NCBI GenBank assembly: GCA_020831525.1 | Contig: JAFIGH010000015.1 | Span: 1 to 62,950 of the forward strand | Source: Opitutales bacterium | GTDB taxonomy: Bacteria; Verrucomicrobiota; Verrucomicrobiia; Opitutales; Oceanipulchritudinaceae | Direction of reading: 5' to 3' | DNA: 62,950 nucleotides | Shown here: positions 10,020-19,157 of the stretch, piece by piece | How the letters are laid out: each line of letters begins with the position of its first letter | How positions within the stretch are numbered: position 1 is the first letter of the stretch | The notes under the pieces: model-generated | The model's database searches: none | Told to the model about the DNA's origin: nothing | The model's input: only the letters and a program-made list of their open reading frames with translations | Made by a program: the position numbers and the translations under genes

Positions 10020-10095
10020 GGTTATTCCCATCCTTGAAATGGGAACCTGTGCCCACACAAAACCCAAGCCCTGAAAGGGCGACGCTATCCCATGG
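10020..10095. repeat. Double-hairpin extragenic element (possible REP-like repeat)
   Basis: Between convergent genes lie two short inverted repeats: TTCCCAT/ATGGGAA (10025-10031 with 10039-10045) and GCCCT GAA AGGGC (around 10070-10082). This resembles extragenic hairpin repeats common in some environmental bacteria. Only one copy was noticed in the window, so repeat status is not shown; it could simply end the convergent transcripts. Confidence 0.35.
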
Positions 10096-10099
10096 CCCC

Positions 10100-11389
10100 T
10101 CACTCCAACCAGCCGCCGGTAAATCCCGCGCGCCGCAAGCCCGTGACGAGGTAGGGGCATTGCCGCATGAGAGACCAGAGGAAATCCGAGCAATGATTCT
10201 CGATCATGAGCACAATCGGTCCTTGGTTGAGGCCGAAGTTATACGGCGAGACCCAGCCGTGTTCGTGTTCCGGCTGTGCCGGACAGGTCGGGTTGAAGCT
10301 CGCTTTGTAGCCGTAAGCAAAGGCCGCCTCCAAATTCATGCGTTCATAGTTTTGGATCGTGGGCAGAACGATCTCCGGCGCGAACGGCAATGACGCGACG
10401 ACCGCCCACGGTGCGAGCGTGCCGTCGTCAGGGCCGAACGGTGCGCCGCGCGCGATGTAGTCGTAGAACACCCGTTCGACGCCATCCACTTTGAGCGTTT
10501 TCGGTCCCGGTCCGTCGCTCGCGGTGATGCCCCAGCAACAGGCGTCGTAGTGAGCGAAACCGCGCGGGTTGCGAATGGCGTATTGTTGCTGCACCAACGT
10601 GGCGCGGCGGCTGTTCTCGAAATAGTCCAGATCGCGCTCGCGCATGAAGGCGTCGCGAATGCCGCGGAAATCAATCCACACGTGCGACAACTGATGGATG
10701 AACAACGGTCCGGCGTAGAGGAACTCGATGCCGTAGATCTTTTTCCATTTATACGTCGAAGCCCATGCGCGATAGCTCTCGACCGGAAGCGGGTGCGTCG
10801 GCGAGCCGAGCCCGAGCAGATAGATGATCAGCGCTTCGTCGTAGCCGTACCAGCGGTAACGCAGAAAACCCTTTTCGGGCGTCCAGCCGTGACTCACCGC
10901 CGCCGCCCCGTTCTGCATCCACTGCCAATCGGCTTTGCGGTAGAGGGCGTCCGCAAGCCGGCGGATTTCGTCTTCCTCCGCCGTCTCCTGCCGGAAATAG
11001 GCGACCGCCGCCAACATGCCCGCGAAGAGGAACGCGCTGTCCACGCTCGACAATTCGGAGCCCCATGCGCGCCGGCCGCTTTTCATGTCGAGGAAGTGAT
11101 AGTAAAAGCCTTTGTGCCCGGTGGCATCGGGTTCCGGACCGTGCGGTGCGTCGGCAAAGAAACGCAGGGTCGTCAAGGTCCGTTGCACGGCGGCGGCGCG
11201 CGTCATGAAACCGCGTTCGACGCCCACCGGATAAGCCGCGAGGGCCAGCCCGACGGCGGCGATGCTCGCGGGCCAGCCTTCCCTGGATTTATCCCGCACC
11301 AGGCCGTTGGCGGGATGGGTCTGGTGGACGAAATAGCGAAAGGAGTCTTCCTGCAGCGTTCGCAGCAGTTGGCTTTGTTCAGGCGTCAT
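10100..11389 (-). CDS. Glucoamylase-like (Glycoamylase, PF10091-type) protein
   Basis: 429 residues without a signal peptide. It resembles the (alpha/alpha)-toroid glycoamylase-like domain seen in cyclic beta-1,2-glucan synthases and GH144-type endo-beta-1,2-glucanases. Landmarks: LQEDSFRYFVHQTHPANGLVRDKS at the N-terminus (EDSFRYF and the DKS that follows are typical), WGSELSSVDSAFLFAG, RYRWYGYDEALIIYLLGLGSP, FIHQLSHVWIDFRGI and a C-terminal WVSPYNFGLNQGPIVLMIEN. A soluble cytoplasmic or periplasmic glucan-acting enzyme is inferred. Its ATG overlaps the stop of the upstream YihY gene by 4 bases, so they are translationally coupled. Confidence 0.8.
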   Translation of the reverse strand: MTPEQSQLLRTLQEDSFRYFVHQTHPANGLVRDKSREGWPASIAAVGLALAAYPVGVERGFMTRAAAVQRTLTTLRFFADAPHGPEPDATGHKGFYYHFLDMKSGRRAWGSELSSVDSAFLFAGMLAAVAYFRQETAEEDEIRRLADALYRKADWQWMQNGAAAVSHGWTPEKGFLRYRWYGYDEALIIYLLGLGSPTHPLPVESYRAWASTYKWKKIYGIEFLYAGPLFIHQLSHVWIDFRGIRDAFMRERDLDYFENSRRATLVQQQYAIRNPRGFAHYDACCWGITASDGPGPKTLKVDGVERVFYDYIARGAPFGPDDGTLAPWAVVASLPFAPEIVLPTIQNYERMNLEAAFAYGYKASFNPTCPAQPEHEHGWVSPYNFGLNQGPIVLMIENHCSDFLWSLMRQCPYLVTGLRRAGFTGGWLE

Positions 11390-12264
11390 CGCGCGGGAAG
11401 ATTTTCAGGCCGGTCGGCAGGGTTCGCTCTCTGGTCGGCCTGCGCCGCGCAAAAGCAGATCCCAAGCACACCCACGCAGCTGGAGAGGTAAAGCCACAGC
11501 AAGAACGCCACGCCCCCGCCTAGGGTCCCGTAGAGCGCGTTGAGTTGCGCAAAGTTCGCCATGTATACGAGGAACAGGCGTTCGCCCAGCCAAATCAATG
11601 CCGTCGCGCCAAGGGCACCGAGCCAGACATCGGAAAACCGGGTGTTCCGGCTAGGGGCCAGCTTGTAGATCATGATCAACCCGTAGAGCAGCACGAGCCA
11701 CGGAATGAGCTGAAAAAGGAGGGTAAACGCCCATTGCGGAAATTGGAGTTCGGCGGTGATCCAGCCGCGCAATAACCGCGCCACCCAAGGCACCAGAATG
11801 CCAATCAACAGCGCACTCACCGTGATGCCCAGCAGCGTGAGGCTCTTTAGGGGTAGCCGCCACCAGTTGTATGTGGGCGAACGCCAAATCCGATTCGTCG
11901 TCCGGATCAGGGTGCGGAGGAATTTCAGCGAACCCCAGAGCAACACCGGCAGTACTACAAGGTTGATTTTGCCGCGCGCCTCCAGCATGCCGTGAATGGA
12001 GGCCACGGCCCCGCCCTCCTGTTCAGAGGTCAACGGCGTGTAGTGATTGACCAGCTTGACGAGTGCTTGCGTCGCGACTTCGCGCTCGACGAAGAGCGAG
12101 CCAACGGTCACGAGCAGGAGGGTCAACGGCAAGAGTGACAGCAACAGGTAATAAGCAAAGGCAGCGGCGTGCTGGTCGCCGTCCGATTCTGCCCAACGTG
12201 CCCACGACAGTGTGATGAGCCGCCACCACGGAGACTGCTTTGCTTTATGGAACATGGTCCGCAT
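11386..12264 (-). CDS. YihY/BrkB-family inner-membrane protein
   Basis: About 292 residues with six hydrophobic segments. The opening WAESDGDQHAAAFAYYLLLSLLPL, the later APSRNTRFSDVWLGALGATALIW and the final YGTLGGGVAFLLWLYLSSCV are typical of YihY/BrkB (formerly mis-annotated as RNase BN). Function is unknown; it is often near envelope or stress genes. The frame opens at a TTG at 12327, but ATGs at 12264 or 12255 give the usual N-terminus; neither has a strong ribosome binding site. It lies downstream of PGPGW copy 2 and overlaps the glycoamylase-like gene by ATGA, so the three look like one operon. Confidence 0.85.
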   Translation of the reverse strand: MRTMFHKAKQSPWWRLITLSWARWAESDGDQHAAAFAYYLLLSLLPLTLLLVTVGSLFVEREVATQALVKLVNHYTPLTSEQEGGAVASIHGMLEARGKINLVVLPVLLWGSLKFLRTLIRTTNRIWRSPTYNWWRLPLKSLTLLGITVSALLIGILVPWVARLLRGWITAELQFPQWAFTLLFQLIPWLVLLYGLIMIYKLAPSRNTRFSDVWLGALGATALIWLGERLFLVYMANFAQLNALYGTLGGGVAFLLWLYLSSCVGVLGICFCAAQADQRANPADRPENLPAR

Positions 12265-12341
12265 CCGGCGTCGATTGCCCGGAAGTGGCCAATAATATCC
12301 AAAATCCGGCTCTCGGGTATGGGGCAAAACCCTACGGCGCG

Positions 12342-12803
12342 TTACGGCCCGGTCCTTGGCTTGCCGCGTTCCCGGGCGGCACTTCCTTCTCTTCCATAGG
12401 CAGGCGGAATGTGAAGGGGCGGGCGGTATCGTTTAGCGCGAATCCAGTTGATCGTCCTGTGGATCGAGCAGCGGCGGATCAGCCAATGTTCCAATCGCCG
12501 TTTGCCGGGAAAATTCAACAGCATGATGCCGACCAGGATCGTCAGAACTTGCCCCGGCAGCACCACCATCGCCAATCCTCCGAGAAGAAGGATCCCGCCC
12601 AGTAGATTCTTCGCACCGAATAATACCAAGCGCCATTCCCGTCGGAGCCCGGGCCAGAGGGGCACCTCTTCACGGACGAAATAATCCGTCGGCATCCGGA
12701 TAATCAGGATCGGTATCAAAACCATCGTCGCCAGAAAGGCGACAACGCCCGCTCCGGAGACCGACATGATCAGTGTTTCGTTTGCTTTGAGCCAATCGAT
12801 CAA
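12342..12803 (-). CDS. PGPGW-type integral membrane protein (copy 2)
   Basis: 153 residues, closely similar to the protein at 622-1032 through its first 135 residues (shared blocks include KNLLGGILLLGGLAM, TILVGIMLLNFPGK and INWIRAKR-type basic tail), with an extra polar C-terminal tail of about 15 residues. It starts with TTG at 12803 behind a clear GGAGGAG, 5 bases upstream. Two or three transmembrane segments. It heads a probable operon with the YihY and glycoamylase-like genes. Function unknown. Confidence 0.78.
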   Translation of the reverse strand: MIDWLKANETLIMSVSGAGVVAFLATMVLIPILIIRMPTDYFVREEVPLWPGLRREWRLVLFGAKNLLGGILLLGGLAMVVLPGQVLTILVGIMLLNFPGKRRLEHWLIRRCSIHRTINWIRAKRYRPPLHIPPAYGREGSAARERGKPRTGP

Positions 12804-13211
12804 TGCGACTCCTCCGCTTCGAGCCTGGTGAAGTGTATACTTCTCGTGTTCAATAGAATCCCGGATTTCTGTAGATGACCTTCGGTCGCGAACACTATCT
12901 AAACGAAGACCCGGTCGGTGGCGAGCTTCTCGAGCAAAGTCCAGAGAACGTCCTCAGGTAGCATTGAACCCCATTTCATCAATCGGCGACTCGGTGTATT
13001 GTGTGGGCGATGAATAAACAAGTTCCCCTTCCTCGCAAGTATCTCTCCGGCTGTTTGTAGGTTCCTACACGATGGCTTGCGGCTATGCGTCACATCTTTC
13101 GCAAAGCCGAAACAAGCCATGGCAGCCACAACAAAGGAAGCACTTGAATTCATTCGCAATATGAAAAGGACGACCCTGATCATAAACACAATAAGAGAAA
13201 AAAGAACGTAA
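12804..13211. other. Intergenic region upstream of the PRC-barrel gene
   Basis: About 400 bases with no convincing gene. It includes the second copy of the imperfect repeat (12956-13039) and an AT-richer stretch from 13150 to 13211 that should hold the promoter of the PRC-barrel gene. Confidence 0.4.
12956..13039. repeat. Imperfect direct repeat, copy 2
   Basis: Related to 8273-8353 (blocks AGGTAGCA, TGAACCCCAT, CGGTGTA, GTGTGGGCGA, TTCCCCT). It lies about 170 bases upstream of the PRC-barrel/BON gene, as copy 1 lies upstream of the reductase remnant and AI-2E gene. Confidence 0.45.
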
Positions 13212-14699
13212 ATGAAAAATTATAACAGGAAATCTATCGCAATTATGGGGATTGCCACGGCTATCGCAGTGGCTACTCCCCTGGTTGCCGTTGAAAACAC
13301 GGCCCGACAGGACCGCTCCGACCAAAGCCGGAGTTCCATGCAGGAACGCGGCACGGATCAAAGCGCAACAGGCGCCATTCAATTGCGCAATCAAACCCGC
13401 TCCTCCTCGGATATTATCGGAATGGACATCCAGTCGGCCACCGGTGAGAAAATCGGCCAGGTAAACGATTTCTTCTTCGATATGGAATCGGGCAAGATCG
13501 TCGCCGTCGTTACCTCCACCGGCGGACTTCTCGGCACGGGTGGACAAAGCAACCTTTTGTCGCCTGAGGATGTTCGCTTTGACGGCGAGAAAAAACATCT
13601 GCGGACCGACCTAACCAAAGAGCAGTTGCAGTCCGCGCCGCGCTACCGCGAGGGAGACACGTCCCAATTCGACAATGTCCGCCCTCTCGGAGAATCTGCC
13701 AAAGCCCGGCATCTATCCGCGAATCGCGGTGCGGCGACAGGTCAGAGCGTTGACCGCACAGGCGACCGTGAAGAAACTAGTGCGACCCGCCACAGTGCGA
13801 CAAACCGTGAAGCCGACGATACGCGCGGCGACTCGGAAGTGACAGCATATCTCCACGACACGGACCGCAATCGCGCCGACTCAAGTGGGACGGCCCGTGC
13901 CGAGGACCGCAACCGTGCCGACGCGAGGCTCTTCTCAGGCGGTGCTTCCAGTGCCGATGGCCGCACCCGCGCCGACTCAGACGGGTCGGTCCGTGCCACG
14001 GACCATACCCGCGCCGACTCGGCGGTCTATCACCGTGACGAAGATGCAAAGCAAGGTTACTCCGCAGCCAGAAGTCTGGCGGCCTCGGATCTCGTGGGCA
14101 TGAATATTGAAAACAGCGCCGGTGATAATATCGGCTCCATCGACAAGCTCTATCTCGACCTCGAGGGCGGCCAAGTCATTGGTGTGGTTGTTTCGACCGG
14201 TGGTTTTCTCGGCATGGGGGCACATCAGAACGTCCTCGCCTTGAATGAACTCAAACATAATGCCGTGGAGAAAACGCTCCGCGTGGACATGAACCGGGAA
14301 CAACTACGCACGGCCCCGACATACAAGAAGGACGATTCTTCCTGGCATGCCGCCTTGCGCCAACGTTCCGACCGCAATGCCGAACGAATCGGCGCTGTCC
14401 GCACAAGCACGGAGACAACCCCGCGCGCGGCACAGCCTGATTCAGGCAAAGCCACGGTCTTCAACCAAGGGAACAGCTCGGCGGAGACAAAAATGACTGC
14501 GGACATTCGCAGTGCCATCCGGGAAAACAACAACATGTCGATCCGCGCGAACAACGTAACAATCATTACACAGGACAAGAAAGTCCTTCTCCGTGGTGAT
14601 GTTGATTCGGCGAGTGAAAAGACGGCTATTGAAGGCATCGCCCGCGGCAAAGCCGGCGATCTGAACGTAACCAGCGAACTGGTCGTACGGACCCGCTAA
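13212..14699 (+). CDS. Exported protein with two PRC-barrel domains and a C-terminal BON domain
   Basis: 495 residues. A hydrophobic N-terminal segment (about 8-27, cleavable-looking after PLVAVEN) suggests export. PRC-barrel 1 spans about 64-143 (SDIIGMDIQSATGEKIGQV) and PRC-barrel 2 about 291-369 (SDLVGMNIENSAGDNIGSI), clear duplicates with matching VVSTGGFLG-type strands. Between them is a hydrophilic linker (150-285) with at least four DRNRADS/DGRTRADS-type units on a loose period of about 33 bases. The C-terminus (about 422-495) is a BON domain (VTIITQDKKVLLRGDVDS), usually phospholipid-binding and seen in osmotic-stress proteins such as OsmY. Inferred role: envelope stress protein. It is followed by the glycine-zipper stress protein. 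Confidence 0.82.
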   Translation: MKNYNRKSIAIMGIATAIAVATPLVAVENTARQDRSDQSRSSMQERGTDQSATGAIQLRNQTRSSSDIIGMDIQSATGEKIGQVNDFFFDMESGKIVAVVTSTGGLLGTGGQSNLLSPEDVRFDGEKKHLRTDLTKEQLQSAPRYREGDTSQFDNVRPLGESAKARHLSANRGAATGQSVDRTGDREETSATRHSATNREADDTRGDSEVTAYLHDTDRNRADSSGTARAEDRNRADARLFSGGASSADGRTRADSDGSVRATDHTRADSAVYHRDEDAKQGYSAARSLAASDLVGMNIENSAGDNIGSIDKLYLDLEGGQVIGVVVSTGGFLGMGAHQNVLALNELKHNAVEKTLRVDMNREQLRTAPTYKKDDSSWHAALRQRSDRNAERIGAVRTSTETTPRAAQPDSGKATVFNQGNSSAETKMTADIRSAIRENNNMSIRANNVTIITQDKKVLLRGDVDSASEKTAIEGIARGKAGDLNVTSELVVRTR

Positions 14700-14731
14700 G
14701 CCGAATCCACCCATCAAACAACATATCCACC

Positions 14732-15412
14732 ATGTCAGATAAATCCGTATTCGCGATCGTCGAATCGCATCAGCAAGCTGAGAAAATCGTTGCCAGCCTC
14801 AAGGGCGGCGGTTTTCCCAATGACCGGATCTCGGTCATCTTCCCGGACAAGTCGACGAGCAAGGACTTCGCCCATGAAAAGAACACAAAAGCACCCGAAG
14901 GCGCAGTCGCCGGCGGGTTAGCGGGCGGCGTCCTTGGTGGCGCACTTGGTTGGATCGCCGGCATCGGCGCTTTGGCCATCCCAGGCGTCGGGCCGTTTAT
15001 CGCCGCCGGGCCTCTCGCCGCCGCCATCGGCGGGGTGGCCGTCGGGGCTTCCTTGGGCGGCATAGCCGGCGGACTCGTCGGCATGGGCTTGCCCGAGATC
15101 GAGGCCAAACGCTACGAAGGCAAGGTTAAGAACGGCAATATCCTGATCTCCGTCCACGCCAAAAGCAGTGAGGAGATCAGCCGGGCCAAAGAGGCTCTCG
15201 AATCCCACGATGCCCGGGATATCTGCACGGCGAGTATGGAGAAAACCGACAAGCCCGACGACAAAGAGGTCGTCAGGCAGTCGGAAACTCCGGCTGGCAG
15301 GGGCAGTCAACATCCGGATCGCAATCACCCGGAACAAAACCATCCCGCGGTTCTGGCCTCGGGTCAGGCAGCGACAAGTGCAGGTGTTCCCGTTGGCGCT
15401 CCACGGAAATAG
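14732..15412 (+). CDS. General-stress (YflT/17M-like) protein with glycine-zipper membrane segment
   Basis: 226 residues. The N-terminus (SVFAIVESHQQAEKIVASLK, then DRISVIFPD) resembles the general stress protein 17M/YflT-like domain. A very glycine- and alanine-rich stretch (about 50-115, GGLAGGVLGGALGWIAG) looks like a glycine-zipper membrane insertion. After a short repeat of the alpha/beta pattern (NILISVHAKSSEEISRAKEAL) comes a polar tail rich in His, Asn and Pro. It lies 32 bases after the PRC-barrel gene and is followed by a strong terminator, so these two genes form one transcript. Confidence 0.7.
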   Translation: MSDKSVFAIVESHQQAEKIVASLKGGGFPNDRISVIFPDKSTSKDFAHEKNTKAPEGAVAGGLAGGVLGGALGWIAGIGALAIPGVGPFIAAGPLAAAIGGVAVGASLGGIAGGLVGMGLPEIEAKRYEGKVKNGNILISVHAKSSEEISRAKEALESHDARDICTASMEKTDKPDDKEVVRQSETPAGRGSQHPDRNHPEQNHPAVLASGQAATSAGVPVGAPRK

Positions 15413-15442
15413 TCCGGATAAAATATCTGGAACATAACTGCG

Positions 15443-15474
15443 AAACCCGGACGTCCTTTGGCGTCCGGGTTTTT
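15443..15474 (+). terminator. Intrinsic terminator
   Basis: Perfect 11-bp stem (AAACCCGGACG with CGTCCGGGTTT) around an 8-base loop, running into five Ts. It ends the PRC-barrel/glycine-zipper transcript about 30 bases after the stop codon. Confidence 0.88.
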
Positions 15475-15547
15475 CCCGTGGAGATACGAGGAAAAACCGG
15501 CGGGAGATAAGGCCACAAGAAACACATTCAGCCATGGATACAATACG

Positions 15548-16654
15548 ATGAGACCCGCGGAAGAGACAACACAGCTACCCTTGCCCGTTTACCTGCGGGC
15601 GTTCTACATCCTTGCGCTGGGATGCATGATCGGCCTCATCCTCCGATTGGGCGCAAACCTTCTCATCCCCCTCACCGTGGCGGCGCTTCTCTCCATGCTG
15701 CTGGCGCCGATGACCGGGTGGCTGGAAAGAAAGCACCTTGGCCGACTGCTGGGAGCCGCCTTGCCCGTCTTGTGCATGATCGTTGTCCTCTTCGTTCTCT
15801 CGGGCATCGCCGTCAGGCAGATCACGCGTATTGGCGCAAGCCTGGCGGACGCGACCGAACGACTGAATGAATCCATCGATCAGTTGGACACCTTTCTGCG
15901 CTGGCACCTTGCGCTCGAGGAGTCGCCCATGCCGGACTTGACCGGAGAGCGCATGATCCTGCTTCTGCGGGAAAACAGCGGAGAACTCTTCGGTTTCATG
16001 GGCGGCATCGCCGGGCCTGCCTTTGGCGCTGTTTTGATTCCGGCTTTCACCTTTTTCCTCCTCTTTTACCGGCATCATTTGCAGGGATTTTCGGTTCGCT
16101 TGCTCAGTCGCTCACCGACACACATCGTAAAGCGGCGCACCGAGGAGTTGAGGGCGGTGGCTCAGAAGTACCTCGTCGGATTGATAACGGTGGCAGCCAT
16201 TCTGGCCGTTCTGAACTCGACTGCACTATATTTGATTGGAGTTGAGCACGCTATCTTTTTCGGCGTCTTTGCGGGCATGCTGAACATCGTGCCCTTCTTC
16301 GGGCCCTTCTTTGGCGCGGTCCTGCCGGTCCTGTATGTATTTCTCATGCGCGACGGCCTTTTCTATCCATTCGCGGTAATCGCGGCATTTATCGTCATCC
16401 AGTTGATTGAAAGCTACTTTCTCACACCAAAAATCATTGGCCGCAACGTCCACCTCAATCCCCTCGTGATCTTCGTCGGCCTGCTCGCGGGGGCTTTGGT
16501 CTGGGGAGTTATGGGGATGGTCATTGTCATTCCCGTGCTCTCCATCGCGATGCAACTCTTCAAGTTGAGCCCCACAACAGAGCCTTTTGCCTTTCTTCTC
16601 GGGCCGTCGTGCAAGCACGCTACGGCAGGTAGGGTCACACCCCATTGCGACTAA
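15548..16654 (+). CDS. AI-2E family transporter (copy 2)
   Basis: 368 residues from the ATG at 15548; the open frame reaches back into the terminator, which rules out the earlier start. Polytopic with AI-2E signatures: an N-terminal membrane pair, a helical stretch (IGASLADATERLNESIDQL), ILNSTALYLIG-like core, GMLNIVPFFGPFFGAVLPV and the final IIGRNVHLNPLVIFVGLLAGA. It is divergent in sequence from copy 1, so this is an older duplication or separate acquisition. The substrate cannot be told. Confidence 0.85.
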   Translation: MRPAEETTQLPLPVYLRAFYILALGCMIGLILRLGANLLIPLTVAALLSMLLAPMTGWLERKHLGRLLGAALPVLCMIVVLFVLSGIAVRQITRIGASLADATERLNESIDQLDTFLRWHLALEESPMPDLTGERMILLLRENSGELFGFMGGIAGPAFGAVLIPAFTFFLLFYRHHLQGFSVRLLSRSPTHIVKRRTEELRAVAQKYLVGLITVAAILAVLNSTALYLIGVEHAIFFGVFAGMLNIVPFFGPFFGAVLPVLYVFLMRDGLFYPFAVIAAFIVIQLIESYFLTPKIIGRNVHLNPLVIFVGLLAGALVWGVMGMVIVIPVLSIAMQLFKLSPTTEPFAFLLGPSCKHATAGRVTPHCD

Positions 16655-16822
16655 GTGCGGCAGAGGATACACTTCTGCTGTATTGAAAGACACGACGCGT
16701 TAGTATTATTATCAACTGAATCGGAAGTAAGCACCGACAGCAGACATAACATAACACCCGGCGGGAAGTGGGAAACCGCTCCCGCCGGCCATTTTTGAAA
16801 TCACGACACCCAATCCACCAAT

Positions 16823-16969
16823 ATGATCTACACTATCGCCATCATCTTGATTGCTCTTTGGCTGCTTGGCCTCGTCAGCAGCTACACCATGGGAGGGTTC
16901 ATCCACATCCTCCTCATTCTAGCCGTTGTAGCCGTCGTCATTCAATTGATCCAAGGCCGTCGCCATTGA
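16823..16969 (+). CDS. lmo0937-type small membrane protein
   Basis: A 48-residue protein. It begins MIYTIAIILIALWLLGLVSS, continues YTMGGFIHILL, then an Ile/Val-rich second hydrophobic segment, and ends QGRRH. Two short transmembrane helices around a GGFIH turn are the hallmark of the lmo0937 family, widespread, stress-associated and of unknown function. It is too short for common ORF cut-offs and lies downstream of the AI-2E copy 2 gene. Confidence 0.8.
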   Translation: MIYTIAIILIALWLLGLVSSYTMGGFIHILLILAVVAVVIQLIQGRRH

Positions 16970-17252
16970 ATCGATGAATGCCCCTCGAGTCATCAGCCAA
17001 TGCGGTCCTTGAGACTAGAGCTGCGCGGCGCCACTTTCGGTTTTCTCATTCTGGATTCGAACAGCCGTTTTTTCTCCACACTTTCAGATTATGGCGCGCC
17101 GCCTCTCCTCTTACCTCTTCATGAAAGAGATGATCGCCGAGGTGCGTGCCCGCAATCGGGATCTCGAGGAAGCGCGGCACGCGACCGCGGCGGGGCGGCA
17201 TCCGCTGATTTGCGTCTTTTCAAGAGGGCGGGAACGGGGGAGGATGGTCCGC

Positions 17253-18887
17253 ATGAAGCGAATGACAGGGTGTAGTCGGATTTTCGGGAGAATGGGGCTT
17301 GCCCTTGCCGTCCTTGCGACGGTGCTGGCGGGCGGTTGCGGGGAGCGCGCCTCCACTGTCGGCGGGAACGTGCTGCTTGTCGGCAACGGCGGCGAACCGC
17401 GCGACCTCGATCCGCACGTGGTGACGGGAAGTCCTGAGGTGAATATCCTGCATGCGCTTTTCGAAGGACTGATCACCTACCATTCGGCGGATCCGGAGGA
17501 TGTTCTGCCGGGCGTGGCGGAGCGCTGGGAGATGTCGGAGGACGGTCTGCGCTGGACCTTCCACTTGCGCGGGGATGCGCGCTGGAGCAACGGCGATCCC
17601 GTGACGGCGCACGACTTCGTCTACTCGTGGCGGCGTGTGCTCGAACCGGCCCTCGGCAACGAATACGCTGACTGGATGTATATGGTGGAAAACGCGGAGG
17701 CCTACAACCGAGGTGACATCGATGATCCGGACGCCCTCGGCCTGCGCGCGCCCGACGACCATACCTTTGAGATCACGCTGCATGCGCCGACGGCGGATTT
17801 TCTGCTCATCATCCTGCACCATAGTTTTCTGCCCGTGCACCGGGCGACCATCGAACGTCACGGAAATATCGCGCAGCGCTCGAGCGGTTGGACGCTGCCG
17901 GGGCGGCATGTCGGCAACGGGCCGTTCCGGCTCTCGTCGTGGCGACCGAACACACTCATCGAGGTCGAGCGCAACCCCTACTACTGGGACGCCGAAACAG
18001 TGCGGCTGGACGGGATGCGGTTTTTTCCCATCGAAGACGAAAACACGGAAGAGCGGGCCTTCCGCGCCGGTCAGTTGCACATCACACAGGGGGTGCCCGC
18101 GAACATGCGCGAGCGCTACCGCGAGGAGCGGCCCGACGAGATACGCTTCGATCCGCTCTCTGCCGTCTACTTTTACCGGATCAATTCGACGCGGCCTCCG
18201 CTCGACGACGTCCGGGTGCGCAGCGCTCTCTCCCTCGCGCTCGACCGTGGGCAGATCGTGCGCACCGTGACGCGAGGGGGCGAGCGGCCCGCCTACGCGC
18301 TGGTGCCGTCGCCGACAGGCGGCTACGAGCCGCCGCAGGGACTAGTCGGTTACGATCCGGAGCAGGCGCGCGCGCTCCTTGCGGAAGCGGGTTTTCCGGA
18401 AGGCCGGGGCTTTCCGCGCGTCGAGTTGCTCTACAACACCTCGGACAACCACCGGCGGCTCGCCGAGGCGGTGCAGCAGATGTGGCGGCGTGAGCTGGGG
18501 ATTTCCGTGACGTTGCAGAACCAGGAGTGGCAGGTCTACCTCGATTCCACCCAGAACATGGCCTATGACATCTCGCGCGCGGGGTGGGTGGGTAATCTCT
18601 TCCCGCTCACCTTTCTGCGCGTCTACCTGTCGGACAGCGCCAACAACCAGACAGGTTTTGCTTCGGAAGAATTCGATGCCCTCATCGGCGACGCGCGGCA
18701 CACGCTCGACGAGGGGCGGCGGTTTGCCCTCCTGCGGGAGGCCGAAACTCTCCTGCTGGAGGAAAATGTGATCCTGCCGCTCTACTGGTATACAAATCCG
18801 TTTCTTATCCACCCGGCGGTGCGCAACTGGAACCCGCACCCGATTGACCAGCGCCCCTACAAGTTTGTCGAGTTGGTATGGGAATGA
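17253..18887 (+). CDS. Oligopeptide-binding lipoprotein of an ABC transporter (OppA-like, SBP_bac_5)
   Basis: 544 residues from the ATG at 17253, set by GGGGGAGG nine bases upstream. A signal peptide ends at the lipobox LAGGC, so it is a lipid-anchored periplasmic solute-binding protein. SBP family 5 landmarks: EPRDLDPHVVTGSPEVNILHALFEGL, VAERWEMSEDGLRWTFHLR, DARWSNGDPVTAHDFVYSWRR, GNGPFRLSSWRPN and the C-terminal half with DDVRVRSALSLALDR. It binds oligopeptides for an Opp-type importer. No permease or ATPase gene is adjacent, so this is an orphan binding protein here, or its transporter is elsewhere. Confidence 0.92.
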   Translation: MKRMTGCSRIFGRMGLALAVLATVLAGGCGERASTVGGNVLLVGNGGEPRDLDPHVVTGSPEVNILHALFEGLITYHSADPEDVLPGVAERWEMSEDGLRWTFHLRGDARWSNGDPVTAHDFVYSWRRVLEPALGNEYADWMYMVENAEAYNRGDIDDPDALGLRAPDDHTFEITLHAPTADFLLIILHHSFLPVHRATIERHGNIAQRSSGWTLPGRHVGNGPFRLSSWRPNTLIEVERNPYYWDAETVRLDGMRFFPIEDENTEERAFRAGQLHITQGVPANMRERYREERPDEIRFDPLSAVYFYRINSTRPPLDDVRVRSALSLALDRGQIVRTVTRGGERPAYALVPSPTGGYEPPQGLVGYDPEQARALLAEAGFPEGRGFPRVELLYNTSDNHRRLAEAVQQMWRRELGISVTLQNQEWQVYLDSTQNMAYDISRAGWVGNLFPLTFLRVYLSDSANNQTGFASEEFDALIGDARHTLDEGRRFALLREAETLLLEENVILPLYWYTNPFLIHPAVRNWNPHPIDQRPYKFVELVWE

Positions 18888-19157
18888 CGCGCGGCGGCTC
18901 CCGGCGGGCTTCTCGCGCGTATCCGGGGCACGGTTGGAAGGTCCATGTGCGGCGCCGCAATGAAGCGCGCGCGGCATGTCGACCAGCGCCTCGACGGGCC
19001 GGCGCGGACGTTCAGCACGGGAACCCATTGAAGCCGCTCGCACCCGTCGTGCCGGGGGCGCGGAATTCGGCGCGGTGCATTCCGTCGATCCCGCCGGATG
19101 CGGGCTTGACGTATAGCAGAAATTGTCGGTGAATCCCGCTTCCCGAGTGCTGTAAGG

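Noticed and set aside
12899-13189. 96-codon minus-strand frame upstream of the PRC-barrel gene
   Set aside because: It covers repeat copy 2, whose other copy (8273-8353) does not keep the frame.
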